NCBI GenBank assembly: GCA_963923955.1
Contig: OZ000552.1
Span: 1,488,001-1,552,000 of the forward strand
Reading direction: 5' to 3'
Source of the DNA: G963923955 sp963923955
Lineage (GTDB): Bacteria > Pseudomonadota > Gammaproteobacteria > Eutrophobiales > Eutrophobiaceae
Length of the DNA: 64,000 nt
The notes under the pieces are model-generated. The model was given only the letters and a program-made list of their open reading frames with translations. It had not been told where the DNA came from and did not search any database. Positions 25,835 through 34,669 of this stretch are shown piece by piece; positions within the stretch are counted from its first letter, which is position 1; every line of letters begins with the position of its first letter. Position numbers and translations under genes: made by a program.

Positions 25835-28225
25835 TCAAGCATACATAAATGACGAAACCGGCCCGTTAATTGCCGGCGCAAAGGTGGGATTGGCCGGGGC
25901 ATCATCATAGAGCGTTGTCCGTTGCCTGGGCACCTTATCCAGTGAATGAATCAAGGCCCGCATCTTGGTAGCGGTAAATTCCTGGCCATGGGAGGCACCG
26001 GCGGCGCGGCTGATGCTCTCGTTCATCAGTGTGCCGCCTAAGTCGTTCACCCCGGATTGCAGGCAGACCTTTACGCCTTCTGCGCCCATCTTGACCCAGG
26101 AGGTCTGGATGTTAGTAATATGCGGGTATAAAACCAGGCGCGCGATGGCATGCATCAGCACAGCCTCACGAAATGTCGGCCCGGTGCGCGCTCGGCCCCG
26201 GCGATACAGCGGTGCCTCCATGTGCACGAATGGCAGCGGCACAAACTCAGTAAAGCCACCGCTGTATTCTTGTAGATCGCGCAGTCTCAGCAGATGCCGC
26301 GCCCAGTGCAGCGGCCGCTCAACATGGCCATACATAATGGTCGCAGTGGTCTTTAATCCCAAGCCATGCGCAGTGCGGATAGCATGCAGCCACTCGCCGG
26401 TATTGAGCTTATCGGCACAGATAATCCGGCGCACCTCATCATCCAAGATCTCCGCCGCAGTCCCAGGCAGGGTATCAAGCCCGGCCTGTCTTAACTTGAT
26501 GAGAAAATCCTTGATCGGCAGGCCCAGGGTCTGCGCGCCGTGGCTCACTTCAAGGGGAGAGAAGGCATGTAAGTGCATCTGCGGCCGGGCGGCCTTGACC
26601 GCTCTGGCGATGGCGAGATAGGTCTCGCCGGTGTAGGCGGGATGAATCCCGCCTTGCAGGCAAACTTCCGTTGCCCCGCGCTCCCAGGCCTCATGAGTGC
26701 GCCGCTTGATCTCATCCAGCGAAATATCATAGCCACGCTCCCTCAAGTTCTCGGCGACACGTCCCTTTGAAAAGGCGCAAAAGCCACAGCCGAAGTAACA
26801 GATATTGGTGTAGTTGATATTGCGATTAACAACGTAGCTCACCACATCGCCATTCACCTCGGCACGTAATTCATCCGCAGCATGACGGATGCGTTCATAA
26901 TCCTGGCCGCGGGCAAGAAATAATTCGGCGATCTCTTGTTCTTTCAACCTCGTCCCGCTCATGGCCTTGTCAACCGACAGCGATGAGGGATTTTTGATGA
27001 ACGGTAAAACCTTGCCGCCGCGTCTGATAACAGGGATCGCCTCAGCACTGCCGGGTGCCCATGAATCCGTCCTTGCATAGGCGGCTGCATCCATCCTGCG
27101 TAATACATATTTGTGCAGGGCAGGCTCGACCCACTTGTCCATTGCATGAATGTATTCGGGATAAATGGGCAGGCGCGCCACCAGTTGTTTTCCCGATAGT
27201 TCCGTGGCCTGGGCCAATGTTTCCAGATGCGGCCATGCGGCTTCGGGATTGACGTGATCCGGCGTGACGGGCGAGACACCGCCCCAGTCATTGATGCCCG
27301 CCTGTATTAATTGCGGCAGGGCGTTCGGAGAAAGATTCGGCGGGGCCTGGAGGTTCATCCCCGCCCCAAAGAGGATCCGCGCAATAGCGATCGTCCACAA
27401 CAGCTCATCCAGTGAAGGCTCTGTTGCGCTGTGCATCTTTGTATCGGGCTTGCGGCGAAAGTTCTGGATGATGAGCTCCTGGATATGCCCGCCGCTCTCA
27501 TGCAGCTCACGCAGGGTCAACAGCGCCTCGATACGCTCGCGCCGCGTCTCGCCGATGCCGATCAGGATTCCGGAGCTAAGGGGAACCTGCGCCGCGGCGG
27601 CAGCGGCAATATGCTTGATGCGCACGAGCGGGTTCTTATCGGGCGAGCCATAGTGCGGCTGCCCCTTTTCACACAGGCGCGGTGAGCTGCTCTCCAGCAT
27701 GATCCCTTGAGAGACGGACACCTGGCGCAACTCTCGCAGTTCGTCTTCAGTGACAACGCCGGGGTTTAGATGCGGCAGCAGGCCGGTTTCTTCCAGCACG
27801 AGTCCGGCAACTTCAGCCAGGTACGACAAGGTGCTTTCATGCCCCAGAGCCTTTAGTTCATCACGCGCCGCCTGATAACGCCGCTCCGGTTTATCGCCTA
27901 AGGTGAACAATGCCTCATGGCAGCCGGCATCCGCACCGGCTCGCGCAATGCGTAGTACTTCATCGGCGCTTAAGTACGCCTTCTGTCCGCGCCTCGGCGG
28001 CTGTGCAAAGCTACAGTAATGACAGACATCGCGGCATAGCTGCGTCAGTGGAATGAAGACCTTCGGTGAGTAGGTGATAAAGGCGGGACGGCCATGATCC
28101 CTGATCGCGGCTGCGGCCTCTATGAGTCGCGGCAGATCATTGTACTCCGCGAGTGATAAGGCCTCTTCAGCACTCGGGCGAGCGCCCCGCCCTGCCCTGT
28201 CGATGATTGCCGCTGACGCATTCAT
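25835..28225 (-). CDS. fbiC: FO synthase, fused CofG-CofH (7,8-didemethyl-8-hydroxy-5-deazariboflavin synthase)
   Basis: At 796 residues it has two radical-SAM halves in the order CofG then CofH. The first cluster motif is CRDVCHYCSF (CxxxCxxC) in the CofG half, preceded by ITYSPKVFIPLTQL. The second is CYFGCGFCAFSKGRVAENL in the CofH half. The enzyme joins tyrosine and a ribityl-uracil to make FO, the deazaflavin core of coenzyme F420. The fused form is typical of actinobacteria and of some proteobacteria with F420. No fbiA/B/D genes are visible here. A luciferase-like oxidoreductase of the F420-using superfamily lies 2.3 kb upstream on the same strand, which supports local use of F420. Confidence 0.95.
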   Translation of the reverse strand: MNASAAIIDRAGRGARPSAEEALSLAEYNDLPRLIEAAAAIRDHGRPAFITYSPKVFIPLTQLCRDVCHYCSFAQPPRRGQKAYLSADEVLRIARAGADAGCHEALFTLGDKPERRYQAARDELKALGHESTLSYLAEVAGLVLEETGLLPHLNPGVVTEDELRELRQVSVSQGIMLESSSPRLCEKGQPHYGSPDKNPLVRIKHIAAAAAAQVPLSSGILIGIGETRRERIEALLTLRELHESGGHIQELIIQNFRRKPDTKMHSATEPSLDELLWTIAIARILFGAGMNLQAPPNLSPNALPQLIQAGINDWGGVSPVTPDHVNPEAAWPHLETLAQATELSGKQLVARLPIYPEYIHAMDKWVEPALHKYVLRRMDAAAYARTDSWAPGSAEAIPVIRRGGKVLPFIKNPSSLSVDKAMSGTRLKEQEIAELFLARGQDYERIRHAADELRAEVNGDVVSYVVNRNINYTNICYFGCGFCAFSKGRVAENLRERGYDISLDEIKRRTHEAWERGATEVCLQGGIHPAYTGETYLAIARAVKAARPQMHLHAFSPLEVSHGAQTLGLPIKDFLIKLRQAGLDTLPGTAAEILDDEVRRIICADKLNTGEWLHAIRTAHGLGLKTTATIMYGHVERPLHWARHLLRLRDLQEYSGGFTEFVPLPFVHMEAPLYRRGRARTGPTFREAVLMHAIARLVLYPHITNIQTSWVKMGAEGVKVCLQSGVNDLGGTLMNESISRAAGASHGQEFTATKMRALIHSLDKVPRQRTTLYDDAPANPTFAPAINGPVSSFMYA

Positions 28226-28239
28226 CTATGCGAACTCAT

Positions 28240-29514
28240 CTATTCCACCACACCGCAGATCTGCATGATGCATTGAATATAGACCTTGGTTATATCCAGC
28301 ATGTCGCCGATGTGCGCTGCCTCGCCCTGGTGGGTGGAAAAACCGCCGCCGCCCGTGCGGATGCGGCCGGCCGAGCCGTAGTTCACGGTCGGGATGCCGT
28401 AGCGGTTCATGTGCGCAGCATCAGACATCCAGACCTCGGTGCCCAGCTTCGGTGCCGCGCCCAACTGATCAGTATGCGCCTGCACGATATTCTCGATCAG
28501 CGCATGATCATCGGGAATAGACGTCCCTGGTGCGCTCATAAAAGTCTCGACCTTTGTTCCCTCCAGCTCCGGATTTCTGGCCACTAGCGCATCGATCATG
28601 GCGCGCACTTCATTATAGGCCTCTAAGGGGAACTTATCCGGCAGGGTGCGCACGTCCATATAGATCACGCAATTATCCGGTGTGCGCGCCCCGCGCCAGG
28701 CCCAGCCCGCCTCCACCGCAGAGACATTAACGCGCGGCTGGAAACCATCGGCCAGGGTGTTACATGCACAATAGTCCGGGATCCATTCGTGGATGGCATC
28801 CAGCACCTTGCGTGAACGATTGATCGCATTCTTTTCCACCTCTGACCAGGCGGTGTGGATCAGGTGGCCCGGCACGGTGATCTTCACCCAGCAACTGCCG
28901 CAATGACGCGGGATGATCATCAGGTTAGTCGGCTCGCCCAGGATGCAATAATCGGCAATCGCCCCATGCGTGATGGCGTATTTAGTGCCCACGCCATAGC
29001 CCTGGTATTGTCGGCCTTCGTGTTCATTCACCGGCGACTTCTCAATCTCGCCGGCAACACCGGCAATGACAAGATCGCCGCCCAGTTTGATCCCGGCCTT
29101 TTGGATCGCCTCAGCCGCTGCGATATAGGTTCCCATCGCGCTTTTCATGTTGAACGAACCCATGCCGTAGATCCATTCATCCTCGATCAAGGTGGCCTTG
29201 CACTCATAGCCGATGCCGCGATGCGCCTGCTCCGGGCCGAAGGAGGTATCCAGATGGCCGTTAAACATTAAAGATTTTCCACCGCCCCGGCCTTGCAGAC
29301 GGCCAACAGCATTGTAGCGCTCATCGCCAATCGGCTGTAAGACCGCATCAAAATCGGCCTCCTGCAAGGCCGCATGGACGGCACGGGCGCAATCGCCCTC
29401 ATAGCCCGTTGGGCTGGGAATATCCACCATGGCCATGACCATCTTTACCAGGCGCTCCCGATCGATCTGTTCAACCGCTTGGGCGACAAGCGCCTTATTC
29501 ACTTTGTTAATCAT
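28240..29514 (-). CDS. M20-family metallopeptidase/deacylase
   Basis: This 424-residue protein has the dinuclear zinc fold of the ArgE/DapE group. FNGHLDTSFGPE supplies the first His and Asp, GVAGEIEKSPV the catalytic Glu region, and WMSDAAHMNRYG a late ligand block. The position that bridges both metals is usually Asp in a D-M-K motif; here it reads FNMKSAM, an Asn. That may alter metal binding or mark a divergent subfamily. It is 26 bases downstream of the FAH-family gene, so probably in one operon. It likely cleaves an N-acyl or dipeptide-like intermediate. Confidence 0.85.
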   Translation of the reverse strand: MINKVNKALVAQAVEQIDRERLVKMVMAMVDIPSPTGYEGDCARAVHAALQEADFDAVLQPIGDERYNAVGRLQGRGGGKSLMFNGHLDTSFGPEQAHRGIGYECKATLIEDEWIYGMGSFNMKSAMGTYIAAAEAIQKAGIKLGGDLVIAGVAGEIEKSPVNEHEGRQYQGYGVGTKYAITHGAIADYCILGEPTNLMIIPRHCGSCWVKITVPGHLIHTAWSEVEKNAINRSRKVLDAIHEWIPDYCACNTLADGFQPRVNVSAVEAGWAWRGARTPDNCVIYMDVRTLPDKFPLEAYNEVRAMIDALVARNPELEGTKVETFMSAPGTSIPDDHALIENIVQAHTDQLGAAPKLGTEVWMSDAAHMNRYGIPTVNYGSAGRIRTGGGGFSTHQGEAAHIGDMLDITKVYIQCIMQICGVVE

Positions 29515-29539
29515 CTTTATCGTTCATTATTCAGGGCGC

Positions 29540-30493
29540 TTAAATAATACGGCTGGTCAGGGTACCCAATTCCGCGACATGCGCCTCCACCACATCGCCG
29601 GGTTGCAGCCAGCGTGGATTTTCCATACCGGCGATCACGCCCGGTGGGCTGCCGCTGGTGATCACATCGCCCGGGTACAGGCCCATCAAGGACCACCAGG
29701 ACACCAACTCCGCAGTCTTATAGTGCATCATTGCGGTGTTGGCGTCCTGGCGCAGCTCGCCGTTCACGGTCAGTTTCATAGCCAGCTTATGCGGGTCGGA
29801 CAGCTCATCGGGCGTTACCAGCCAGGGGCCGAGCGGACAGGAATTCTTGAAACTCTTGCCCATCAAAATGACCTTATTCGAATGCTCGCGCGCCTGAATA
29901 TCGCGGGCGGATAAGTCATTAAATATCGTGTAGCCGGCCACATGCGCCGGCGCCTCATCCATGCTCACCTCAAAGGCCTCCTTGCCGATCACGATCGCGA
30001 TCTCGATCTCATAATCAAGCTGTTTGGTGAACTTCGGGATGGGCACACCGGCCTTATGGGCGCAGACTGAGGAGGGTGCCTGCAGGAAACCGGTGGGGTG
30101 TTCAAAGTGAAACTCCTGCCAGTTATGCGATTCCCACTCCGGGTCTTTCCAGGTGGTTAATTCATCCAGATGCGCATCAAAGTTGCAGGCCGTGTGGATG
30201 ATCTTGCCCGGCGCGGGAACGGGCGCCAGCAACTCGATCTCCGCCGCCGTGTAGGCATAACGCTTATCCTTTATCATCAAAGAAGCGGCCGCCTGTTCTT
30301 GCAGGGCAGCAGCGGCGGCCGAGAGTAAGGCGCCCGCCTCTGCCGCGGCCGCCTTGCCGGCCTTTAAGAAGGCGAGCATATTGTCCGGCAGCGCGCCATC
30401 GGACAAGGCATGTAAGTCAATGTAGGTCTCATCCACAAGACCGCCGATCGTTGTTTTGGCTTGCCCTTTTGTCGTAAAGGTCGCTAATCTCAT
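29540..30493 (-). CDS. Fumarylacetoacetate hydrolase-family protein
   Basis: The 317 residues end in an FAH domain with the metal-binding Glu pair in DYEIEIAIVIGKEAF, the following Asp block TIFNDLSARDIQAREHS and the late motif GDVITSGSPPGVIAGM. The N-terminal 70 residues form the variable cap. Members hydrolyse C-C bonds in 1,3-diketo acids, decarboxylate oxaloacetate or hydrate dienoates in aromatic meta-cleavage routes. It lies 11 bases downstream of the luciferase-like gene and upstream of the M20 gene, so a ring or side-chain breakdown pathway is plausible. Confidence 0.88.
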   Translation of the reverse strand: MRLATFTTKGQAKTTIGGLVDETYIDLHALSDGALPDNMLAFLKAGKAAAAEAGALLSAAAAALQEQAAASLMIKDKRYAYTAAEIELLAPVPAPGKIIHTACNFDAHLDELTTWKDPEWESHNWQEFHFEHPTGFLQAPSSVCAHKAGVPIPKFTKQLDYEIEIAIVIGKEAFEVSMDEAPAHVAGYTIFNDLSARDIQAREHSNKVILMGKSFKNSCPLGPWLVTPDELSDPHKLAMKLTVNGELRQDANTAMMHYKTAELVSWWSLMGLYPGDVITSGSPPGVIAGMENPRWLQPGDVVEAHVAELGTLTSRII

Positions 30494-30504
30494 TGTCGCT
30501 ATCC

Positions 30505-31590
30505 TCAGTCCGGCGCTTTTAGCTGCGGCACCACCTGCTCGCCCATCAGCCGGATGGTCTCCAGGTTATCGGCTTCCGTCTCGCCGACCACCTCCAGCAG
30601 CGGCAGGTTCAACCCGGCATCCACCAGCTCCTGGGTGATCTCCAGGCAATCTTCCGGGGTGCCGGAGATCACGGTAAATTTGCGCATCATCTCATCGCTC
30701 ACCAGGTGCGTAACCTTGTCCTGCGTGCCCTCCTCGATCGCCCGGCGAAAAGGATCCCAGCTGGCATCGGGCAGGCCAGAGCCGGCCAGGATGACGTCGT
30801 TTTTGATGTTGCGGATCTTGTTGACGATATAGGTGCCGGTGTAAGAGCGCGTGGCATCGCGGGCCTTGGCGCCGTCTTTGGAGCAGGCGCACAAGATCAC
30901 GCCACCGACCGGGAAGTCCGCCGCTAAGGTGCGCCCGACCTTTTCCGCCCCGGCCTGCATGTTCTCACGGGCATATTTGACAAAGGCCGGCGAGGTCAGC
31001 CCGGCCAAGAGCATGCCATCGCTCTCGCGCCCGGCCAGCTTCTGCATAAAGGGCCCGGTCGCCCCGACATAGATCGGCAGCGTCGTCCTTAAACCGGCAG
31101 CGGCGCGGTCATAGGCCGGCATGGTGGATTCATAGAACTTACCCTGATAGCGATAGGCCTGGCCGCTGAAGACCTTGCGCATGATGGCAATGGCCTCAGC
31201 ATGCACCGGCACCGGCTTCATCACCTCGATATCGTATTCCAAGTATTCAATGCCCACCTTGCCGACACCAATGCCCATGATAAAACGCCCGCCGGAGAGC
31301 TCATCAATGGCGGCGGCCTCTGATGCCTGGATGGTCGGGTGGCGCATGTAGGGCGAGGTGATCCCTAGGCCGACCGGGATCTTCTTCGTGGCCAGGGTCA
31401 CCGCCGCTAAGGTGCTGAAACAGCCGCGCGCCTCCAGGCCATAGTGCCGAAACCAGTGATAGGCCTCGGCAATCCAGAAACCGCCCGTCATGCCGGCGTC
31501 TTCGGTCTGCCGGGCATAGTTCTGCATGGCAGAGAGCGGCTCGTAGGATTTGAAGATCACGCCCACCTTCGGGCTACTGGCAGCACTCAT
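30505..31590 (-). CDS. Luciferase-like (LLM-class) flavin/F420-dependent oxidoreductase
   Basis: The 361-residue TIM-barrel protein has the block PVGLGITSPYMRHPTIQASEAAAIDELSGGRF (quoted in parts: GITSPYMRHP and DELSGGRFIMGIG) that is typical of the Mer-like branch (5,10-methylenetetrahydromethanopterin reductase and relatives). Members use FMN or F420. A fused FO synthase on the same strand makes F420 a reasonable cofactor here, although sequence alone does not prove it. It is the first gene downstream of the AraC-type regulator and begins a tight FAH-M20-fbiC series with gaps of about 10-26 bases. Confidence 0.87.
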   Translation of the reverse strand: MSAASSPKVGVIFKSYEPLSAMQNYARQTEDAGMTGGFWIAEAYHWFRHYGLEARGCFSTLAAVTLATKKIPVGLGITSPYMRHPTIQASEAAAIDELSGGRFIMGIGVGKVGIEYLEYDIEVMKPVPVHAEAIAIMRKVFSGQAYRYQGKFYESTMPAYDRAAAGLRTTLPIYVGATGPFMQKLAGRESDGMLLAGLTSPAFVKYARENMQAGAEKVGRTLAADFPVGGVILCACSKDGAKARDATRSYTGTYIVNKIRNIKNDVILAGSGLPDASWDPFRRAIEEGTQDKVTHLVSDEMMRKFTVISGTPEDCLEITQELVDAGLNLPLLEVVGETEADNLETIRLMGEQVVPQLKAPD

Positions 31591-31749
31591 CTTAGGCTTA
31601 TCTCCTGCTTAGCGTTGCCTCGGTTCAGCTTCAACCGCAGCAACTTAGCGTGTATTGATCGAGCAAAAACAAGCCCATCATAAACCTTTGCCCGGTCAGC
31701 GTCTTGCCTTGGGATGTGCACTTTTTTGATTCAGAGCGCAATAAACCGT

Positions 31750-32715
31750 TCACAAAGTCAAGTCTTGATGATGGCTTTCTGCGGCCAGATGGCGCAGTTT
31801 GCTCGGCGAGATGCCAAAGCGATTACGGAATGAACGGCTGAAATGTGCGCTATCGCTGAATCCCCGTTCAAAGGCGATATCGCTGATGCGCCGCCTCGCC
31901 AGGGTCGGATCCAGCAGGTCCTTGCGCGCGGCCTTAAGACGACGCTCCCAGACCCAGCGCTGTACAGTCGTCCCGGATTGCTTAAATAGACTGTGCAGAT
32001 AGCGTATGGAAATGCTGTTGTCCCGGGCGATGCGCGCCGGCCGCATCTCATGATCCATAAAATGCGCTTCCAGGTAGCCCAGGATGCGGCTCAATAATTC
32101 CGCATGCCGCGCATCACGCCTGGTCTCCCGCGGCTTAATCGAGGCCCGTGCCAGGGCACCGGTCAGATCCAGCAGGCTCTGTGTCAAGGTGTACTGATCG
32201 GTCAGTGTCAATCGCTCCGCCTCTGAAGAGATCGACCGGAGCATATCGATCACCACCCGGCCCAGGCCCGTATTGGGCAGAGCGCCGATGGAAATACATT
32301 CCTCACTATTGACCAGGCGCTCACGAAACACCTGCTCAGGAATCCGGATGATGATGCGCCGGGTTCTTGTCGCATACTCAGTCGTATAAGGCATGCCCCC
32401 GGTCATCAAGGCCAGGCTGCCCGGTCTTTGCAAAAAGCCGGCCCCGGCCTGGCTGATGCGGGCCGCGCCTTGCAAGATGGTGGATAAAAAATAATCGTGA
32501 TTGCCGTCCGTTGAGATATGCGCCGCACGGCGTTTGATGATGGCCGGATCAATAGTAAAATCATACACACTCAAACCGCCGGCGAGATCAAGCTGATTAC
32601 ACTCAAAGTGCGCAAAGGCAGCCTCGGCATAAAACACCAGATCGACCCTTTCAATGGCATGTTGCACCGACTCCTGCAGATATTGCAGGTGCTTATTATC
32701 CGCTGTCTTTGCCAT
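31750..32715 (-). CDS. AraC-family transcriptional regulator
   Basis: This 321-residue protein has a C-terminal double helix-turn-helix (about residues 215-310). It is marked by ARDNSISIRYLHSLFKQSG and the signature RRRISDIAFERGFSDSAHF, then FRNRFGISPSKLR. The N-terminal half resembles the AraC/NitR-type ligand-sensing cupin. It lies 159 bases upstream of the luciferase-like gene in the same orientation and is the best candidate regulator of the catabolic run that follows. The inducer is unknown. Confidence 0.88.
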   Translation of the reverse strand: MAKTADNKHLQYLQESVQHAIERVDLVFYAEAAFAHFECNQLDLAGGLSVYDFTIDPAIIKRRAAHISTDGNHDYFLSTILQGAARISQAGAGFLQRPGSLALMTGGMPYTTEYATRTRRIIIRIPEQVFRERLVNSEECISIGALPNTGLGRVVIDMLRSISSEAERLTLTDQYTLTQSLLDLTGALARASIKPRETRRDARHAELLSRILGYLEAHFMDHEMRPARIARDNSISIRYLHSLFKQSGTTVQRWVWERRLKAARKDLLDPTLARRRISDIAFERGFSDSAHFSRSFRNRFGISPSKLRHLAAESHHQDLTL

Positions 32716-32830
32716 CGCCTGTTTAGAAGAATCACGCCGTTAAGAACCTAATTCTACCGCCATTCGCCTGGGAATAGCACTGAAATTTTAATGGATGATG
32801 AAGAGGCAAAAGTTCAGGCAAGGCTGAGCT

Positions 32831-34600
32831 TTACTGGGCACGATGCGGTTCGACACGACACATCAGTCCCCTGGGGTTGATTGCGCCAATACACGGAGCA
32901 AGGCCGCTTGCATCATCGATCAATACAATAATATTCGAACTGAGCTGCGCCTCGGCGTCGGTGCGGTCTTTCTCCACAAACCACCAGCCGAATTCGGCGC
33001 TGACAACTCTCGGGGCATCCCCGCAAACAACCTGGCGCGAATTTTCACCTTGCCGCGTGGTGGCTCGATGCTCACCCGGTCGCCGTCCTTTATGCCGCGC
33101 TGGTGGGCGACATCTGGATGGATCTCCACCAGTGGGTCGGGGGGTGACTTTCTCAAATGGGCGGATTGTCGATGCTCAGAACCAAAATAGTTGAATGCGC
33201 TGTCCGGTTATCAGCGCCAGGGAATACTTTTCGACAAATTCTCTCTCCCGTTCAGGGCTCTCCGGGGGCTAGACAAAATCAGGCAGGAGATCGTAGCCCC
33301 AGTATTCATACTTGGGCAAATAAAAGTCGATCTTGCCCGACTCAGACCTGAACCCCTCGGTTTCATACTTGCGGAATTTCTCTTCGCTCCGCAGATAGGC
33401 CATGTCCTTGAACTCTGTCCAACTCAATCCCGCCGGTTCAAGAATATGGTTGAGCAAAGCATAATAATCTTCCCAGAAGCATTCTGCATAGCCGAGCTTC
33501 CTGCTCGGCTCATTTAAGATCGTATGATCCGAGCGCGCCTCCCCTTCCGGCTCGACGGCCAGATTGTGCAGAAAACCGAAGATGACGTTGCCACCGGCAC
33601 ATCAAGATTTCCGGTCAGGGAAACCAGTTAGAGCAGCGCTCGATTGACATCCATACAATTAATGTTCCAACGTCGACACCCCATTGCATGGCGGCCGGCC
33701 TAGTCGTGGCATAGAGCCTCGCTGCGGCAATGATCTTTTCCTTCGGCACTCAGGTGAGATTCTCCACCCGCTCCAGCAGAAACTCCTGCAGGCGCGCAGC
33801 GAATTTATCAAAGCCGGTGGTGTATTTTTCGACAGATTCCTTATCGTGTAGCCCCTCATCCATGATCACCTTCATCATGCCGAGCCCCAAGGTGACATCA
33901 GTCGCCGGGCGTAGCTGTAGCCAAAGATCTGCACCATGCGCCAGCTTCGTGCGACGTGGATCAATGACAGTGTGCTTGGCGTCCGCCTTCAGTGTCTTGG
34001 CGAGATTAATACACTTGCTCTCATCCGTATTTGAGATCAAGTGATTCGCCCCCCAGGAGATAAGGCGCTTCGGTCGGTTTTCATAATCAACCATCGGTAT
34101 CTCCATCCCCCTGGCAATCGCAGCGCGAGGCAGATAGCACGCATGGCCGGGTGCCAAGACATTCGACGTGCCGAAGATGTTGGCCAAGCGATAGACAAAG
34201 CGATGAAAATCAGGCTCCATGCCGTGCCCTATGACCACGGATTCGGCACCTGCTTCCCACTTAAACTTGATTCATCTTATCCGCCAGCATGAAAAGCGCC
34301 TCATCTCAGGAAATCGGTTCCCACCTGCCTTCGCCGCGGGTCTCAGCGCGCCTTTGCGGATACAGCAGACGCTCGGAATAATACTGGAGAGCGACAAAGC
34401 GATTCGTCTTTTTACAGGTATAACACTTGCTAACCGGATGTTCCCGGTCTGGCTCTATCTTGGTCGCCTTGCCATCCTTAGACAACAGCATAGATGGTAC
34501 AACCACCATGACTGCACGAGCGGCAGATCGTCCGAACCCGTGTTAGTTTTCCTGTCGTGCAGACTCGCACCTGTAAGAAAATTACCTGCTCATCCTGCCG
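32831..34600 (-). pseudogene. Decayed Mo-bisPGD oxidoreductase (DMSO-reductase superfamily)
   Basis: Pieces of one large molybdoenzyme lie in order on the minus strand but in different frames. The N-terminal cysteine block is at 34499-34525 (VRTICRSCSHGGC), then DGKATKIEPDREHPVSKC. The catalytic-domain middle is at 33750-34238 (GHACYLPRAAIARG, HTVIDPRRTKLAHGADLW). The SGKIDFYLPKYEYWG segment is near 33300, the MGD-binding domain at 32920-33156 (EIHPDVAHQRGIKDGDRVSI), and a C-terminus ending GLMCRVEPHRAQ. Several frameshifts and lost segments separate them, and the total is shorter than the usual 700-900 residues. The original substrate cannot be told. Start and end are approximate. Confidence 0.9.
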
Positions 34601-34669
34601 GGAAATGAATTAAGAAAGCCCTAATTAAATCAGAGCCTCGTTCACTATCGCCTCAGCACCTTCTACAAT

